From NCBI GenBank assembly GCA_017466455.1, contig JAFTUD010000021.1, positions 1 through 64,000 of the forward strand: 64,000 nucleotides of DNA, read 5' to 3'. Under the pieces are notes generated by a model. It was given only the letters and a program-made list of their open reading frames with translations. It was not told the DNA's origin and ran no database searches. Every line of letters begins with the position of its first letter. Position 1 is the first letter of the stretch. A program made the translations under genes and the position numbers. This document shows positions 43,028 through 52,226 of this stretch, piece by piece. This DNA comes from Clostridia bacterium. Its GTDB lineage: Bacteria > Bacillota_A > Clostridia > Oscillospirales > CAG-272.

Positions 43028-43825
43028 TTACAAAATTTCATCAAGTGAGGTGATGTATTTAATTCCGAGCTTATCAAACACTCTTGCATAGGCATCAAGG
43101 TGCATATCAAGGGTGAAGGTACAGTGAGTATCGGAGCTTAGCACGAAGGGCTTACCGTTTGGCATGAGCTGTTCCATAATATACTCGCTTGGGTATGCCT
43201 TTGTACGGTAGCCACGGGTGATTGCGCCGACATTTACCTCAAAGTATGCGCCAGAGTCCTTAAGCGCCGAGATTGCCTTATTTACCGCACTCTTATATCT
43301 TGGATGCTCCTCATCAATAAGGGGCATTTTTTCGTTGAATTTGGTTACTAAGTCAAAGTGCGCGACAATGTTACATTTTGTTTTATTTACTACATCGCAA
43401 AGAAGGCTGTAATAATCCTCGCAGTAGGCATAGACATCGCCCCCGTAGTATTTATCAATGTTTTCCTTCATTTCATCGGCACTCAAATCAAGGGCGAGGT
43501 AGTTTCCGTCCTTCAGGATATAGTGAACGGCGCCTATGATATAGTCGGGGGTCCATTGGGGGTCGGGGGAGAAATAATCCTGCTCAATTCCTATATAAAC
43601 CTTAATTTGGTCCTTATACCTTTCCCTCAGGTCCTTCAAGGTGCTGATATACTCGCCTATTCTTTCCTTTTTTATAGCCCAGCCACTCTCAAAATCAAAG
43701 GGGGAGTGTACGCTAAAGCCGATTTCGGGGCATTTCAGGCGAATTGCCTCAAGGAGCATTTCCTCGGGGGTATTTTTACCGTCACAAAAGGTTGTGTGAA
43801 GGTGATAGGTTGATATTTTTTTCAT
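43028..43825 (-). CDS. hisJ: Histidinol-phosphatase, PHP type
   Basis: A 265-residue PHP-family histidinol-phosphate phosphatase (HisJ/HisK type). Motifs are TYHLHTTFCDGKNTPEE (HxH), the GFSVHSPFDF segment, IGIEQDYFSPD with a metal-binding glutamate, VAHFDLVTKF, and the C-terminal LSSDTHCTF. It converts L-histidinol phosphate to histidinol, the second-to-last step of the pathway. Its ATG overlaps the hisIE stop by one base, so it is the last gene of the his operon. Confidence 0.93.
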   Translation of the reverse strand: MKKISTYHLHTTFCDGKNTPEEMLLEAIRLKCPEIGFSVHSPFDFESGWAIKKERIGEYISTLKDLRERYKDQIKVYIGIEQDYFSPDPQWTPDYIIGAVHYILKDGNYLALDLSADEMKENIDKYYGGDVYAYCEDYYSLLCDVVNKTKCNIVAHFDLVTKFNEKMPLIDEEHPRYKSAVNKAISALKDSGAYFEVNVGAITRGYRTKAYPSEYIMEQLMPNGKPFVLSSDTHCTFTLDMHLDAYARVFDKLGIKYITSLDEIL

Positions 43826-44472
43826 TATACCATCTTCTCCTGCTTTACCTTATGGTCAATTATATGTCTTGACGCAAGCTCTCTATGAACATCTTCAACG
43901 CTGATTCCCATTTGAACCATAAGAACCATTACATGGTATGCAAGATCGGCGATTTCATAAATTGTTTCCTTTTTATCATCAGCCTTACCTGCGATTATGA
44001 CCTCGGTACATTCCTCGCCGACCTTTTTAAGGATTTTATCAATTCCCTTATCAAAGAGGTAGGTGGTATATGAGCCCTCGGGACGGTCATTCATTCTTCC
44101 GACAAGAAGCTCATAGAGTCCGTTAAGTGTGAACTCGTGAAGCTCGGGGCTTTGATATACGGGCTTTGTAAAGCAAGAGTTGGTTCCTGTATGGCAGGCG
44201 GGTCCGTCCTTTTCTACGACTACGACAAGTGAGTCGTTATCACAATCGGCGGTGATTGAAACGATATGCTGATAGTTTCCGCTTGTTTCTCCCTTTAGCC
44301 AAAGCTCCTGTCTTGAACGGCTATAAAAGCATGTAAGTCCCTTTTCCATTGAGATTTTAATGCTTTCGGCGTTCATATATGCTACGGTCAAAACCTCTTT
44401 TGTTATGCTGTCAACGACAACTGCGGGGATAAGCCCCTTTTCATCAAATTTTAACTCTTCTATATTTAACAT
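43825..44472 (-). CDS. hisIE: Phosphoribosyl-AMP cyclohydrolase / phosphoribosyl-ATP pyrophosphatase
   Basis: A 215-residue bifunctional enzyme. HisI (about 1-115) carries YSRSRQELWLKGETSGN and SITADCDNDSL, with CHTGTNSCF providing the metal-binding cysteines. HisE (about 120-210) has the all-helical RPEGSYTTYLFDKGIDKILKK start, and the EECTEV and ADLAYHVMVLM metal-binding segments. It performs steps 2 and 3 of histidine synthesis. It starts one base after the hisF stop. Confidence 0.95.
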   Translation of the reverse strand: MLNIEELKFDEKGLIPAVVVDSITKEVLTVAYMNAESIKISMEKGLTCFYSRSRQELWLKGETSGNYQHIVSITADCDNDSLVVVVEKDGPACHTGTNSCFTKPVYQSPELHEFTLNGLYELLVGRMNDRPEGSYTTYLFDKGIDKILKKVGEECTEVIIAGKADDKKETIYEIADLAYHVMVLMVQMGISVEDVHRELASRHIIDHKVKQEKMV

Positions 44473-44473
44473 T

Positions 44474-45232
44474 TTACAACCTCACTATTATTCCGTTATT
44501 TGCAAGCTCCCTCTTAAGGTCGCTTATTTGTACCTCTCCAAAATGGAAGATTGAAGCGGCAAGTCCTGCATCTATATCGGGGATTTGCTTGAACAGCTTA
44601 GTAAAATCATCGATACATCCCGCGCCGCCTGATGCGATTACGGGCACATTTACTGCCTCTCTTACTGCCCTTAGCATTTCGATGTCAAAGCCCTTCTTCA
44701 CTCCGTCGGTATCAATGGAGTTTACAACGACCTCGCCTGCGCCGTTTGCTACGCATTTTTTAATCCATGAAATGGCTTCCATTCCCGTATTTTCTCTTCC
44801 GCCCTTGGCAAAGACACGGAACACTCCGTCTACTCTTTTTATATCGGCGGAGATTACGACGCATTGGTTGCCGTATTTTTGAGCCGAGGCGGTTATAAGG
44901 TCGGGGTTTTTGATAGCTCCCGAATTTACGCTGACCTTATCCGCACCGCATTTCAGAACACGGTCAAAGTCCTCAAGGGAATTTATTCCTCCGCCAACGG
45001 TGAGGGGAATAAATATTGTTTTTGCGACCTCGGTAAGAATATCGGTAAAGAGGGCACGACCCTCTGCGCTTGCGGTTATATCATAAAAAACAAGCTCGTC
45101 CGCGCCACATTCGGAATAAAATTTTGCAAGCTTGACGGGTGAGGATACATCGGCAAGCCCAAGGAAGTTTACGCCCTTTACAACTCGTCCGTCCTTGACA
45201 TCAAGGCATGGGATTATTCTTTTTGTTATCAT
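44474..45232 (-). CDS. hisF: Imidazole glycerol phosphate synthase, cyclase subunit
   Basis: A 252-residue (beta/alpha)8 barrel with the N-terminal IIPCLDVKDGRVVKGVNF (catalytic aspartate) and VISADIKRVDG on the opposite side. It uses ammonia from HisH to close the imidazole ring. It overlaps hisA by 4 bases (ATGA). HisF and HisH form the usual heterodimer and are both in this operon. Confidence 0.96.
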   Translation of the reverse strand: MITKRIIPCLDVKDGRVVKGVNFLGLADVSSPVKLAKFYSECGADELVFYDITASAEGRALFTDILTEVAKTIFIPLTVGGGINSLEDFDRVLKCGADKVSVNSGAIKNPDLITASAQKYGNQCVVISADIKRVDGVFRVFAKGGRENTGMEAISWIKKCVANGAGEVVVNSIDTDGVKKGFDIEMLRAVREAVNVPVIASGGAGCIDDFTKLFKQIPDIDAGLAASIFHFGEVQISDLKRELANNGIIVRL

Positions 45233-45942
45233 TTTGCCACCTCTATTGCTTCTTCAAGGTCAAGTGCGCCTGTATAGTAGGCTTTTCCTATTATTGCGCC
45301 ATAGAGCTCCATTTTTCTAAGCTCTGCGACATCGTTAATTGTAGACACGCCCCCCGATGCAACGATGTTTACGGAGTATTTTTGGGACAGGTCACGATAC
45401 ATTTCAAGGTTTGTGCCCCTCATTGCTCCGTCCTTTGAAATATCGGTGCAAATTATGGTTTTTACGCCGAGGGCTTGCATTTTTTCAAAGAAATCATCGA
45501 GGGTGATTTCGGATTTTTCAAGCCAACCCTTGATTGCGATATATCCGTCCTTGACATCTGCGCCTACTGCGATTTTTTCGCCATATTTTGAAACGGCGCT
45601 TTTCAAAAACTCCTCATCATTTACCGCCGATGTGCCGAGAATTGCACGGTCAACGCCTACGCTAAAGTATTTTTCAAGCACGCCCATATCACGAATTCCG
45701 CCACCGATTTCAACAAAAAGGCTTGTTTCCCTTGCAACCTGCGCGACGATTTCAAGGTTTGGAGTTGTACCGTCCTTTGCACCCTCAAGGTCAACCATGT
45801 GTATGAATTTCGCGCCCTTTTTCTCAAAATCCTGTGCGATTTCAATGGGGTTTTCGCTATATACGGTCATCTTAGCATAATCGCCCTTAAAGAGCCTTAC
45901 TGCCTTTTTATCATAGAGGTCTATTGCCGGAAAAATGTTCAT
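45229..45942 (-). CDS. hisA: Phosphoribosylformimino-AICAR-P isomerase
   Basis: A 237-residue (beta/alpha)8 barrel, the half-repeat relative of HisF. The first catalytic aspartate lies in FPAIDLYDKKAVRLFKGDY and the second in ICTDISKDGAMRGTNL. It performs the Amadori isomerisation of ProFAR to PRFAR. It overlaps hisH by 4 bases and hisF by 4 bases. Confidence 0.95.
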   Translation of the reverse strand: MNIFPAIDLYDKKAVRLFKGDYAKMTVYSENPIEIAQDFEKKGAKFIHMVDLEGAKDGTTPNLEIVAQVARETSLFVEIGGGIRDMGVLEKYFSVGVDRAILGTSAVNDEEFLKSAVSKYGEKIAVGADVKDGYIAIKGWLEKSEITLDDFFEKMQALGVKTIICTDISKDGAMRGTNLEMYRDLSQKYSVNIVASGGVSTINDVAELRKMELYGAIIGKAYYTGALDLEEAIEVAK

Positions 45943-46559
45943 TTTTCATATCTCCATTCATCAAAGGCTTTCAGAATTTTAAGACCGATATCGCCACTCT
46001 TTTCGGGGTGGAACTGACAGCCTGTAATATTTCCAAGGGCTACTGAGGCGGTAAGGTCCTTACCGTATTCGGTGGTGGACAAGAGCGAATCCTCGCACCC
46101 TGTGGCGAAATATGAGTGTACGAAATAGACATGGTCATTTTCGTTTATGTATTTAAAGATGGGGTGTGTGCCCTTTATATTAAGAGCATTCCAGCCGATA
46201 TGCGGGATTTTAAGCTCGCTTGGGATAACGCCCTGCATAGGAACAACGCTACCCTTTAAGAGTCCGAGCCCCTCATGCTCTCCGTACTCGTAGCTTTTTT
46301 CAAACAACAACTGCATACCGAGGCAAATTCCCATAATGGGCTTACCGCTTCTCGCTTCCTCAATTATTAGCCTATCAAGACCCTTTTCCCTTAGCTTTTT
46401 TATAGCATCGGCAAATGCGCCAACGCCGGGGAGTATGATTTTATCGGCTTTTTTGATTTCGTCCGGGCTGTCGGTAACTATGCTTTTTGCCCCTATCATA
46501 TTAAGAGAGGATACAAGCGAAAAGAGGTTGCCGACGCCGTAATCTATGACGGCTATCAT
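45939..46559 (-). CDS. hisH: Imidazole glycerol phosphate synthase, glutaminase subunit
   Basis: A 206-residue class I glutamine amidotransferase. It starts IAVIDYGVGNLFSLVSSL, carries the nucleophile in IMGICLGMQLLFE, and ends with the His-Glu pair in GCQFHPEKSG. It supplies ammonia to HisF. It starts 4 bases after the hisB stop. Confidence 0.96.
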   Translation of the reverse strand: MIAVIDYGVGNLFSLVSSLNMIGAKSIVTDSPDEIKKADKIILPGVGAFADAIKKLREKGLDRLIIEEARSGKPIMGICLGMQLLFEKSYEYGEHEGLGLLKGSVVPMQGVIPSELKIPHIGWNALNIKGTHPIFKYINENDHVYFVHSYFATGCEDSLLSTTEYGKDLTASVALGNITGCQFHPEKSGDIGLKILKAFDEWRYEK

Positions 46560-46563
46560 TTTA

Positions 46564-47151
46564 TCAAATTACTCCTTTGGTTGAGGGGATTTCGTTTGCA
46601 AATCTTTCATCAATGGCGGTAGCCTTACTTAGCGCTCTTGCAAACGCCTTGAATGCACCCTCAATGATGTGGTGAGAGTTTGCGCCCTCTATTTGTCTTA
46701 GGTGAAGTGTGATTTTTGCCTCTCTTACAAGGGCGCGGAAGAATTCCTCGCAAAGCTCGGTATCAAAATCGCCGACCTTGTATGCGGGAATTGACATTTT
46801 ATATCCGAGATAATCTCTTCCCGAAATGTCAAGAGCGCAAAGAATAAGCGCCTCATCCATTGGCAGGGTGATATCACCGTAGCGACAAATTCCCTTCTTA
46901 TCGCCGAGCGCCTCATAGATTGCCTTGCCAAGGCAAATTGCAACATCCTCGGTGGTGTGGTGGTAATCAACATATGTATCGCCCTCGCATTTTACGCTAA
47001 GGTCGTATCTTGCGTGTCTTGCGAAAAGGGTGAGCATATGGTCTAAAAAGCCACAGCCTGTGTCTATTTTTGCCTCTCCCTTTCCGTCAAGGTTAAGGGA
47101 CAGGGCGATATTTGTTTCGTTTGTTTTTCTTTTGATTTCGGACACTCTCAT
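46564..47151 (-). CDS. hisB: Imidazoleglycerol-phosphate dehydratase
   Basis: A 195-residue monofunctional HisB (dehydratase only, no phosphatase half). Metal-binding motifs are FLDHMLTLFARHARYD, DYHHTTEDVAICLG and the second-half HHIIEGAFKAFARAL. Since the phosphatase half is absent, HisJ at the end of the operon supplies that activity. It lies 2 bases after hisC. Confidence 0.96.
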   Translation of the reverse strand: MRVSEIKRKTNETNIALSLNLDGKGEAKIDTGCGFLDHMLTLFARHARYDLSVKCEGDTYVDYHHTTEDVAICLGKAIYEALGDKKGICRYGDITLPMDEALILCALDISGRDYLGYKMSIPAYKVGDFDTELCEEFFRALVREAKITLHLRQIEGANSHHIIEGAFKAFARALSKATAIDERFANEIPSTKGVI

Positions 47152-47153
47152 TT

Positions 47154-48215
47154 TTAAAGCTCCTTTAATATTTTTTCTATTGTGGAAATCAGCGCTTCCA
47201 TTTGCTCCCTTGTGCCTATTGTTATGCGGTTAAAGTCCTTTATTTTCTCCTTTGAGAAGTGGCGGACTAAAATTCCGTTTTTCTTAAGGGCAAGGTAGAG
47301 CGCCTCGCCACCGATTTTATCGCTTTTTGCAAAGAGGAAGTTTGCGCTTGAGTCAAGCACCGAAAAGCCGAGGGCTTCAAGCGATTTTTTGGTGTATTCT
47401 CTGTTTTTAATAATCGTTTTACAGTTATCCATATAGTAGTCGTTATCACAAAGGGCGTTATATCCTGCAATCATTGTCATTCGGTTTACATTATACGGAT
47501 TTGTTGAATACTTTATTGTATTCATATCGTTTATAAGCGCCTCGCACGCAATTCCGTATCCGAGCCTTGCGCCTGCAAGAGAGCGTGACTTTGAGAAGGT
47601 TTGCGTTACGATAAGGTTATCGTATTTATGAATGAGGGAAACGGCGCTTTGCGCACCGAAATCAACATACGCCTCATCAATTATTACGACATTATCGGGG
47701 TTTGAGGACACGATTTTTTCAATATCGCAAAGGCTGAGCGAGGTGCCCGTGGGGGCGTTGGGGTTGGCGATTACGATATTTTTGTTTATGCCGATATAAT
47801 CGTTTACATCTATTGTAAAATCATCCCTCAGTGGAATTTGCTCATAGGGGATATGATTAAGCTCCGCAAAGACGGGGTAAAAGCCGTATGTGATTTCGGG
47901 GAACACAATCGGTCTTTTATCATCGCAAAATGCCATGAATGCGAAGTTTAAAATCTCATCAGAGCCATTTGTCATTAAAACCTCGGCGGTGCTTACTCCG
48001 TAAAGCTCTGCGCATTTTGCCACAAGCGGGGTACATTCGGGGTCGGAATAAAGCTGAAGGCGCGTTGCCTCGCCCATTACTGCCTTGATCACCGATTCTG
48101 ACGGAGAAAAGGGCGACTCGTTTGTATTAAGCTTTATATATTTCATATCCTTCGGCTGTTCACCCGGGGTGTAAGCCTCAAGAGTGGAGTATTTATTACT
48201 GAAAAATCTGCTCAT
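47154..48215 (-). CDS. hisC: Histidinol-phosphate aminotransferase
   Basis: A 353-residue PLP fold-type I aminotransferase. IKLNTNESPFSPS opens the substrate site, VIIDEAYVDFG holds the cofactor aspartate and tyrosine, and TQTFSKSRSLAGARLGYG holds the PLP lysine. It converts imidazole acetol phosphate to histidinol phosphate. Its ATG overlaps the hisD stop by one base. Confidence 0.95.
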   Translation of the reverse strand: MSRFFSNKYSTLEAYTPGEQPKDMKYIKLNTNESPFSPSESVIKAVMGEATRLQLYSDPECTPLVAKCAELYGVSTAEVLMTNGSDEILNFAFMAFCDDKRPIVFPEITYGFYPVFAELNHIPYEQIPLRDDFTIDVNDYIGINKNIVIANPNAPTGTSLSLCDIEKIVSSNPDNVVIIDEAYVDFGAQSAVSLIHKYDNLIVTQTFSKSRSLAGARLGYGIACEALINDMNTIKYSTNPYNVNRMTMIAGYNALCDNDYYMDNCKTIIKNREYTKKSLEALGFSVLDSSANFLFAKSDKIGGEALYLALKKNGILVRHFSKEKIKDFNRITIGTREQMEALISTIEKILKEL

Positions 48216-49492
48216 TAGTCCTCAAAGCGAATCTCGGCGCTCCTTGCGTGAGCGTCAAGCCCTTCCTTTCTTGCAAAGTACGCTACCTTATCGGCTACTT
48301 TTGAAAGCGCGTCCTTGGTGTAGTAAATATACTGTGATTTTTTGATAAAGTCGTCAACGCTGAGCGCTGATGAAAATCTCGCTGTTCCGCTTGTAGGCAG
48401 GGTGTGATTTGGTCCTGCAAGGTAGTCGCCAAGCGCCTCGGGACAGCTTTTACCCATAAAGATTGAGCCTGCGTGCTTGATTTTATCAAGGTAGTCAAAC
48501 GGGTTATCAACGCAAAGCTCAAGATGCTCGGGCGCGATTTCATTTGCGATTTCAATAGCGAGCATGAGGTTATTCTCAGCTACGATGATTTTTCCGTTAT
48601 TATCTATTGAGGCGCGTGCAATTTCCGCCCTTGGAAGAAGCGGGATTTGCTTTTCAAGCTCCTCGCTTACTGCCTTAGCAAGCTCGTAGCTATCGGTTAC
48701 CAAAACTGCGCTTGCCATTTTGTCATGCTCCGCCTGCGAAAGAAGGTCAGCGCTTACATATCTTGGATTTGCGGTTTTGTCGGCTACTACTAAAATTTCG
48801 CTCGGTCCTGCTATCATATCAATAGAAACCTTGCCGAAAACCTGCTTTTTAGCCTCGGCAACATAGGCGTTGCCCGGTCCGACGATTTTATCAACCTTGG
48901 GAATTGTTTCGGTTCCGTAAGCAAGAGCGCCAACCGCCTGTGCGCCTCCGACCTTGAAAATCCTGTCAACGCCTGCGATTTTTGCGCTTGCCAAGATTAC
49001 GGGGTTGATTTTTCCGTCCCTTGAGGGTGGAGTTACCATTACGATTTCGGAGCATCCTGCGATTTTTGCGGGGATTGCGTCCATAAGCACGGTTGAGGGA
49101 TATGCGGCGGTGCCGCCCGGAACATAAAGTCCTACCCTTTCAATAGGCATTACCTTTTGTCCTGTGATGACTCCGTCCTGCTCTCTTATCTCATATCCGC
49201 ATCTGATTTGCTTTTCGTGGTAGGCGCGGATATTTTTTGCGCTTTCCCTTAAAACCTCAATGAATTTTTCATCAACTGACGCAAATGCCTCCTCAATTTC
49301 ACCCTCGGTGACCTCAAGCGAGGTAAGGCTCGCCTTATCGAATTTTTCGCAGTATTCAAAAAGCGCCTTATCCTTATTTTTTATTACATTTGCGATAATT
49401 TCGGCAACTACTCCCTCAACATCGGGAGCGATATTGCCTCTTGCGAAGATTTCATCGTTTGAAACCTCGCCATATTTATATATCTTAATCAT
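48215..49492 (-). CDS. hisD: Histidinol dehydrogenase
   Basis: A 425-residue NAD- and zinc-dependent enzyme that oxidises histidinol to histidine in two steps. Signatures are VGLYVPGGTAAYPSTVLM, VDKIVGPGNAYVAEAKKQ, LLSQAEHDKMASAVLVT and APEHLELCVDNP. It overlaps the hisG stop by 8 bases. Confidence 0.96.
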   Translation of the reverse strand: MIKIYKYGEVSNDEIFARGNIAPDVEGVVAEIIANVIKNKDKALFEYCEKFDKASLTSLEVTEGEIEEAFASVDEKFIEVLRESAKNIRAYHEKQIRCGYEIREQDGVITGQKVMPIERVGLYVPGGTAAYPSTVLMDAIPAKIAGCSEIVMVTPPSRDGKINPVILASAKIAGVDRIFKVGGAQAVGALAYGTETIPKVDKIVGPGNAYVAEAKKQVFGKVSIDMIAGPSEILVVADKTANPRYVSADLLSQAEHDKMASAVLVTDSYELAKAVSEELEKQIPLLPRAEIARASIDNNGKIIVAENNLMLAIEIANEIAPEHLELCVDNPFDYLDKIKHAGSIFMGKSCPEALGDYLAGPNHTLPTSGTARFSSALSVDDFIKKSQYIYYTKDALSKVADKVAYFARKEGLDAHARSAEIRFED

Positions 49493-50114
49493 TTGCCTTT
49501 ACCTGAGCCTTCATGCTTTCGATTATTTTTTCTATTTGTTCGGTTTTGAACTTGAAGCTTGACTTATTTGCGATAAATCTTGCACTGATTGGCACTATTG
49601 TTTCTACCACCTCAAGGTCATTTTCCTTAAGGGTTGTGCCTGTTTCCACGATGTCAACGATTACATCGGAAAGACCGAGGATAGGAGCAAGCTCAATAGA
49701 TCCGTTTAGCTTGATTATGTCTATATCTCGGCACTTTGAGGCGTAATGCGCCTTCGCTATATTGACAAACTTGGTGGCAACACGAAGGGTGCGCTGATTA
49801 TCATCATAGAAGTCCTTTTTTGAAGCGACTGCCATACGGCATTTTCCCATGTTGAGGTCAAGAAGCTCATAGACATCGGGGGAGTATTCAAGCAAAATAT
49901 CCTTTCCGCACACGCCGATGTCGGCAGCGCCACGCTCAACATATATTGATACATCAGAGGGCTTTACCCAAAAGTAGCGCACGCCCTTTTCCTTATTTTC
50001 AAATATGAGCTTACGGTTATTTTCCTTGATAGACGGACATTCATAGCCTGCCTTTTCAAACATCTGGTAAACCTTTTCGCCAAGGCGACCCTTTGGAAGA
50101 GCGACATTTATCAT
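49485..50114 (-). CDS. hisG: ATP phosphoribosyltransferase, short form
   Basis: A 209-residue short-form HisG that lacks the C-terminal regulatory ACT-like domain. Motifs are NVALPKGRLGEKVY at the start, ERGAADIGVCGKDILLEY, and VDIVETGTTLKENDLEV (the PRPP loop). It catalyses the first committed step, ATP plus PRPP. Short forms need HisZ for activity and feedback control; hisZ is immediately upstream and abuts its start. Confidence 0.96.
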   Translation of the reverse strand: MINVALPKGRLGEKVYQMFEKAGYECPSIKENNRKLIFENKEKGVRYFWVKPSDVSIYVERGAADIGVCGKDILLEYSPDVYELLDLNMGKCRMAVASKKDFYDDNQRTLRVATKFVNIAKAHYASKCRDIDIIKLNGSIELAPILGLSDVIVDIVETGTTLKENDLEVVETIVPISARFIANKSSFKFKTEQIEKIIESMKAQVKAND

Positions 50115-51215
50115 TTATTTGCCCTCCTTTGTAAGATTTACAATTTCCTTATATCTCAGCTTGCTTGGTGCTTCCCTTTGCATTGACACGCTCTTGCCCT
50201 CCGAGATGAGCTTGTTTTTAACACTAAGCGCCTCGCTGCCGCTTTGGGAGTCGTAGATGATTAGTGTATCAACATCATACTCGCTCCTTTCGGTATCAAG
50301 CGCCTCAAGCAGGTCAAGGTAGATTGCGAAGCCTATGGCGTTTGAGCGTCTACCCATTCTTTCAAGAAGCCTTCCGTATTCACCGCCTGACAAAACGCTT
50401 TCGGGAATACCGTTTAAAAAGCCCTTGAAAACTATTCCGTTATAGTAGCTCATATCATTTACAACTGAAAAATCAAGATTGATTTTATCCTCGGCATATC
50501 CGCCCTTAAGTGAGTCACAAAGTGTTTTCAGCTCGCCGTATGCGCGCCTTGCGTTTTCTGATGTGCAAAGGGGCTTTAGCCTTTCAAGTGCGACATCGCA
50601 TTTTCCGTAAATGGAGATAAGTGAGGTGATTTTTTCGGTGCCTTTGCCACTTATTCCGTATCTTTGGCAAAGCTCCCTTGCCTCGTGAGCGTTTTTGCCT
50701 GCGATGAGCTTGATTATCTCCTTTTTGAACACATCGCTATCGCTTGCCTCATCTAAAATTGCGGACACAACGCCCATATGAGAGAGGTCAAGGGTAAAGC
50801 TATCGCTGATAAGGGACAGGCTTTTAAGTCCGAGGGTGATTACCTCAATGACATCAAAAATATCAATGTCGCCTATACATTCAAGTCCTGTTTGCATAAG
50901 CTCCTTGAACTGATGCGTGCTTCCCGAAACGCGGTAGACATTCTCGTTATAATAAACCTTTTGCTTACAGCCCCTTTCATCGGTTGTGTTTTTGATGATT
51001 GAGAGGGTTACATCGGGCTTTAGGGCAAGGAGATTGCCGTTTGTATCATTAAAGGTGATTACTCTGTCGCTGACAAGGAAATCCTTGTTTTGCAGATAGA
51101 GGTCATATTCCTCAAATTTGCTCATTTTAAACGGAAGATATCCGTATTGCTTATAGAGGGAGCGAAGGGCAAATATTGCCTTTTCCTCATTTTTTAAAAG
51201 CTTTTCATCAATCAT
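50115..51215 (-). CDS. hisZ: ATP phosphoribosyltransferase regulatory subunit
   Basis: A 366-residue HisZ, a catalytically inactive paralogue of histidyl-tRNA synthetase. It has class II synthetase-like segments (YLPFKMSKFEEYDLYLQNKD, KPDVTLSIIKNT, EFKELMQTGLECIGD). It lacks the extra tRNA-binding C-terminal domain, and its length fits HisZ rather than HisS. It pairs with the short HisG to form the active, histidine-inhibited complex. It lies 1 base after the YerC-like regulator gene. Confidence 0.92.
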   Translation of the reverse strand: MIDEKLLKNEEKAIFALRSLYKQYGYLPFKMSKFEEYDLYLQNKDFLVSDRVITFNDTNGNLLALKPDVTLSIIKNTTDERGCKQKVYYNENVYRVSGSTHQFKELMQTGLECIGDIDIFDVIEVITLGLKSLSLISDSFTLDLSHMGVVSAILDEASDSDVFKKEIIKLIAGKNAHEARELCQRYGISGKGTEKITSLISIYGKCDVALERLKPLCTSENARRAYGELKTLCDSLKGGYAEDKINLDFSVVNDMSYYNGIVFKGFLNGIPESVLSGGEYGRLLERMGRRSNAIGFAIYLDLLEALDTERSEYDVDTLIIYDSQSGSEALSVKNKLISEGKSVSMQREAPSKLRYKEIVNLTKEGK

Positions 51216-51216
51216 T

Positions 51217-51525
51217 TCAGGAGTCCTTCTTTTCGTTTGCGTTTTTCTCTAAGCGTTCAAGCACGAGCTCATATCCGCCCTCGCCATATTCAAGGCATTT
51301 GCTAACTCGGCTTATTGTTGCGGTACTCATTCCCGTTTCGCTACTTACTACTGCGTAGTTTTCGCCGTTTTTGAGCATTTTTGCTGCCTTCAGCCTTTGA
51401 GCGATATCGGTAAGCTCTCTTACCGTGCAAATATCCTCAAAGAATTTATAGCATTCCTCTCTATTTTCAAGAAGAAGTATTGCGTCAAAAAGTGTGTCTA
51501 TTTCCTTTGTTTGAAGCTTTTTCAT
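51217..51525 (-). CDS. TrpR/YerC-YecD family regulator, candidate HisR
   Basis: A 102-residue TrpR-like DNA-binding protein. Residues about 45-85 hold the helix-turn-helix (LTDIAQRLKAAKMLKNGENY, then SSETGMSTATISRVSKCLEY). Members of this family adjacent to his operons have been proposed as histidine regulators. Here it is the first gene of the complete his operon, and the promoter overlaps a perfect palindrome, so autoregulation by histidine is likely, though inferred. I chose the ATG at 51525 with GAGG upstream; a GTG four codons earlier is the alternative. Confidence 0.88.
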   Translation of the reverse strand: MKKLQTKEIDTLFDAILLLENREECYKFFEDICTVRELTDIAQRLKAAKMLKNGENYAVVSSETGMSTATISRVSKCLEYGEGGYELVLERLEKNANEKKDS

Positions 51526-51545
51526 TCGTTTCCTCACTTTATCAC

Positions 51546-51567
51546 TTTAGCACTTTAATATGCTAAA
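51546..51567. promoter_or_regulatory. Palindromic operator of the histidine operon
   Basis: TTTAGCA-CTTTAATA-TGCTAAA, a perfect 7-bp inverted repeat with an 8-base centre. It touches the -10 element and covers the likely transcription start of the his operon, where a bound repressor would block polymerase. Confidence 0.7.
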
Positions 51568-51595
51568 TTATATCATCTTGTACAGTGGTTGTCAA
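51567..51595 (-). promoter_or_regulatory. Promoter of the histidine operon
   Basis: Consensus TTGACA (51590-51595), 17 bases, TATAAT (51567-51572) on the minus strand. The start of transcription falls inside the palindrome. Confidence 0.9.
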
Positions 51596-51787
51596 GGGGT
51601 TTTCGCTTTTTATTTCATTTTTTCTTGCTTTTATTTATAAATAAGGTGGAAAAATGCTTATATGCAAGACAAAATGGGGGATAACGGGTTGAAGCAAAGT
51701 CCTTAATTGGGGTGAAACGGCGGACTTAAAATAGGCTAAATGCACTTTACCCAGCTATTTTGCGTTTGATTTATGCCTTTTATAAAG

Positions 51788-51819
51788 TGCTAAAATCCGC
51801 TTGTGAAAAGCGGATTTTA
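51788..51819 (-). terminator. Probable terminator after ridA
   Basis: Stem AAAATCCGC / GCGGATTTT next to the ridA stop; the T tract is short. The rest of the gap to the his promoter shows nothing recognisable. Confidence 0.6.
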
Positions 51820-51820
51820 A

Positions 51821-52195
51821 TTATACCTCTGCTATAACCTCAACCTCTACAAGGACTCCCTTTGGAAGGTCCTTTACCGCAACGCAGGAGCGTGCAGGCT
51901 TTGAGGTGAAGTATTTTCCGTATACCTCGTTAAATGCGCCAAAATCGGCAATTTCGGCAAGGAAGCAGGTTGTTTTTATAGCCTTATCGTAGCTTGAGCC
52001 TGCCTCGGCAAGGACTGCGCCGAGATTTTTCATAACCTGCTCGGTTTGTCCTACTATATCCTTTGCCTCTACATTTCCTGTTTCGGGGTTGATGGCAATT
52101 TGACCCGAGGTGTAGACTACACCTGCGTGTACGATTGCCTGTGAATACGGTCCTATTGCGCTTGGCGCCTTATCGGTTGAAATCTTTTTAAGCAT
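51821..52195 (-). CDS. ridA: RidA family enamine/imine deaminase
   Basis: A 124-residue RidA (YjgF) protein. It carries APSAIGPYSQAIVHAG at the start and the active-site arginine in SKPARSCVAVKDLPKG near residue 103. It hydrolyses the reactive 2-aminoacrylate and 2-aminocrotonate released by PLP enzymes. It lies directly after ilvA, whose product it handles, which makes the pairing functional as well as positional. The ATG at 52195 is chosen because the protein then starts at the usual family N-terminus; the longer open frame overlaps ilvA. Confidence 0.92.
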   Translation of the reverse strand: MLKKISTDKAPSAIGPYSQAIVHAGVVYTSGQIAINPETGNVEAKDIVGQTEQVMKNLGAVLAEAGSSYDKAIKTTCFLAEIADFGAFNEVYGKYFTSKPARSCVAVKDLPKGVLVEVEVIAEV

Positions 52196-52226
52196 TTTCT
52201 TACCTCTTTTTCTTTCGTTATGTATT

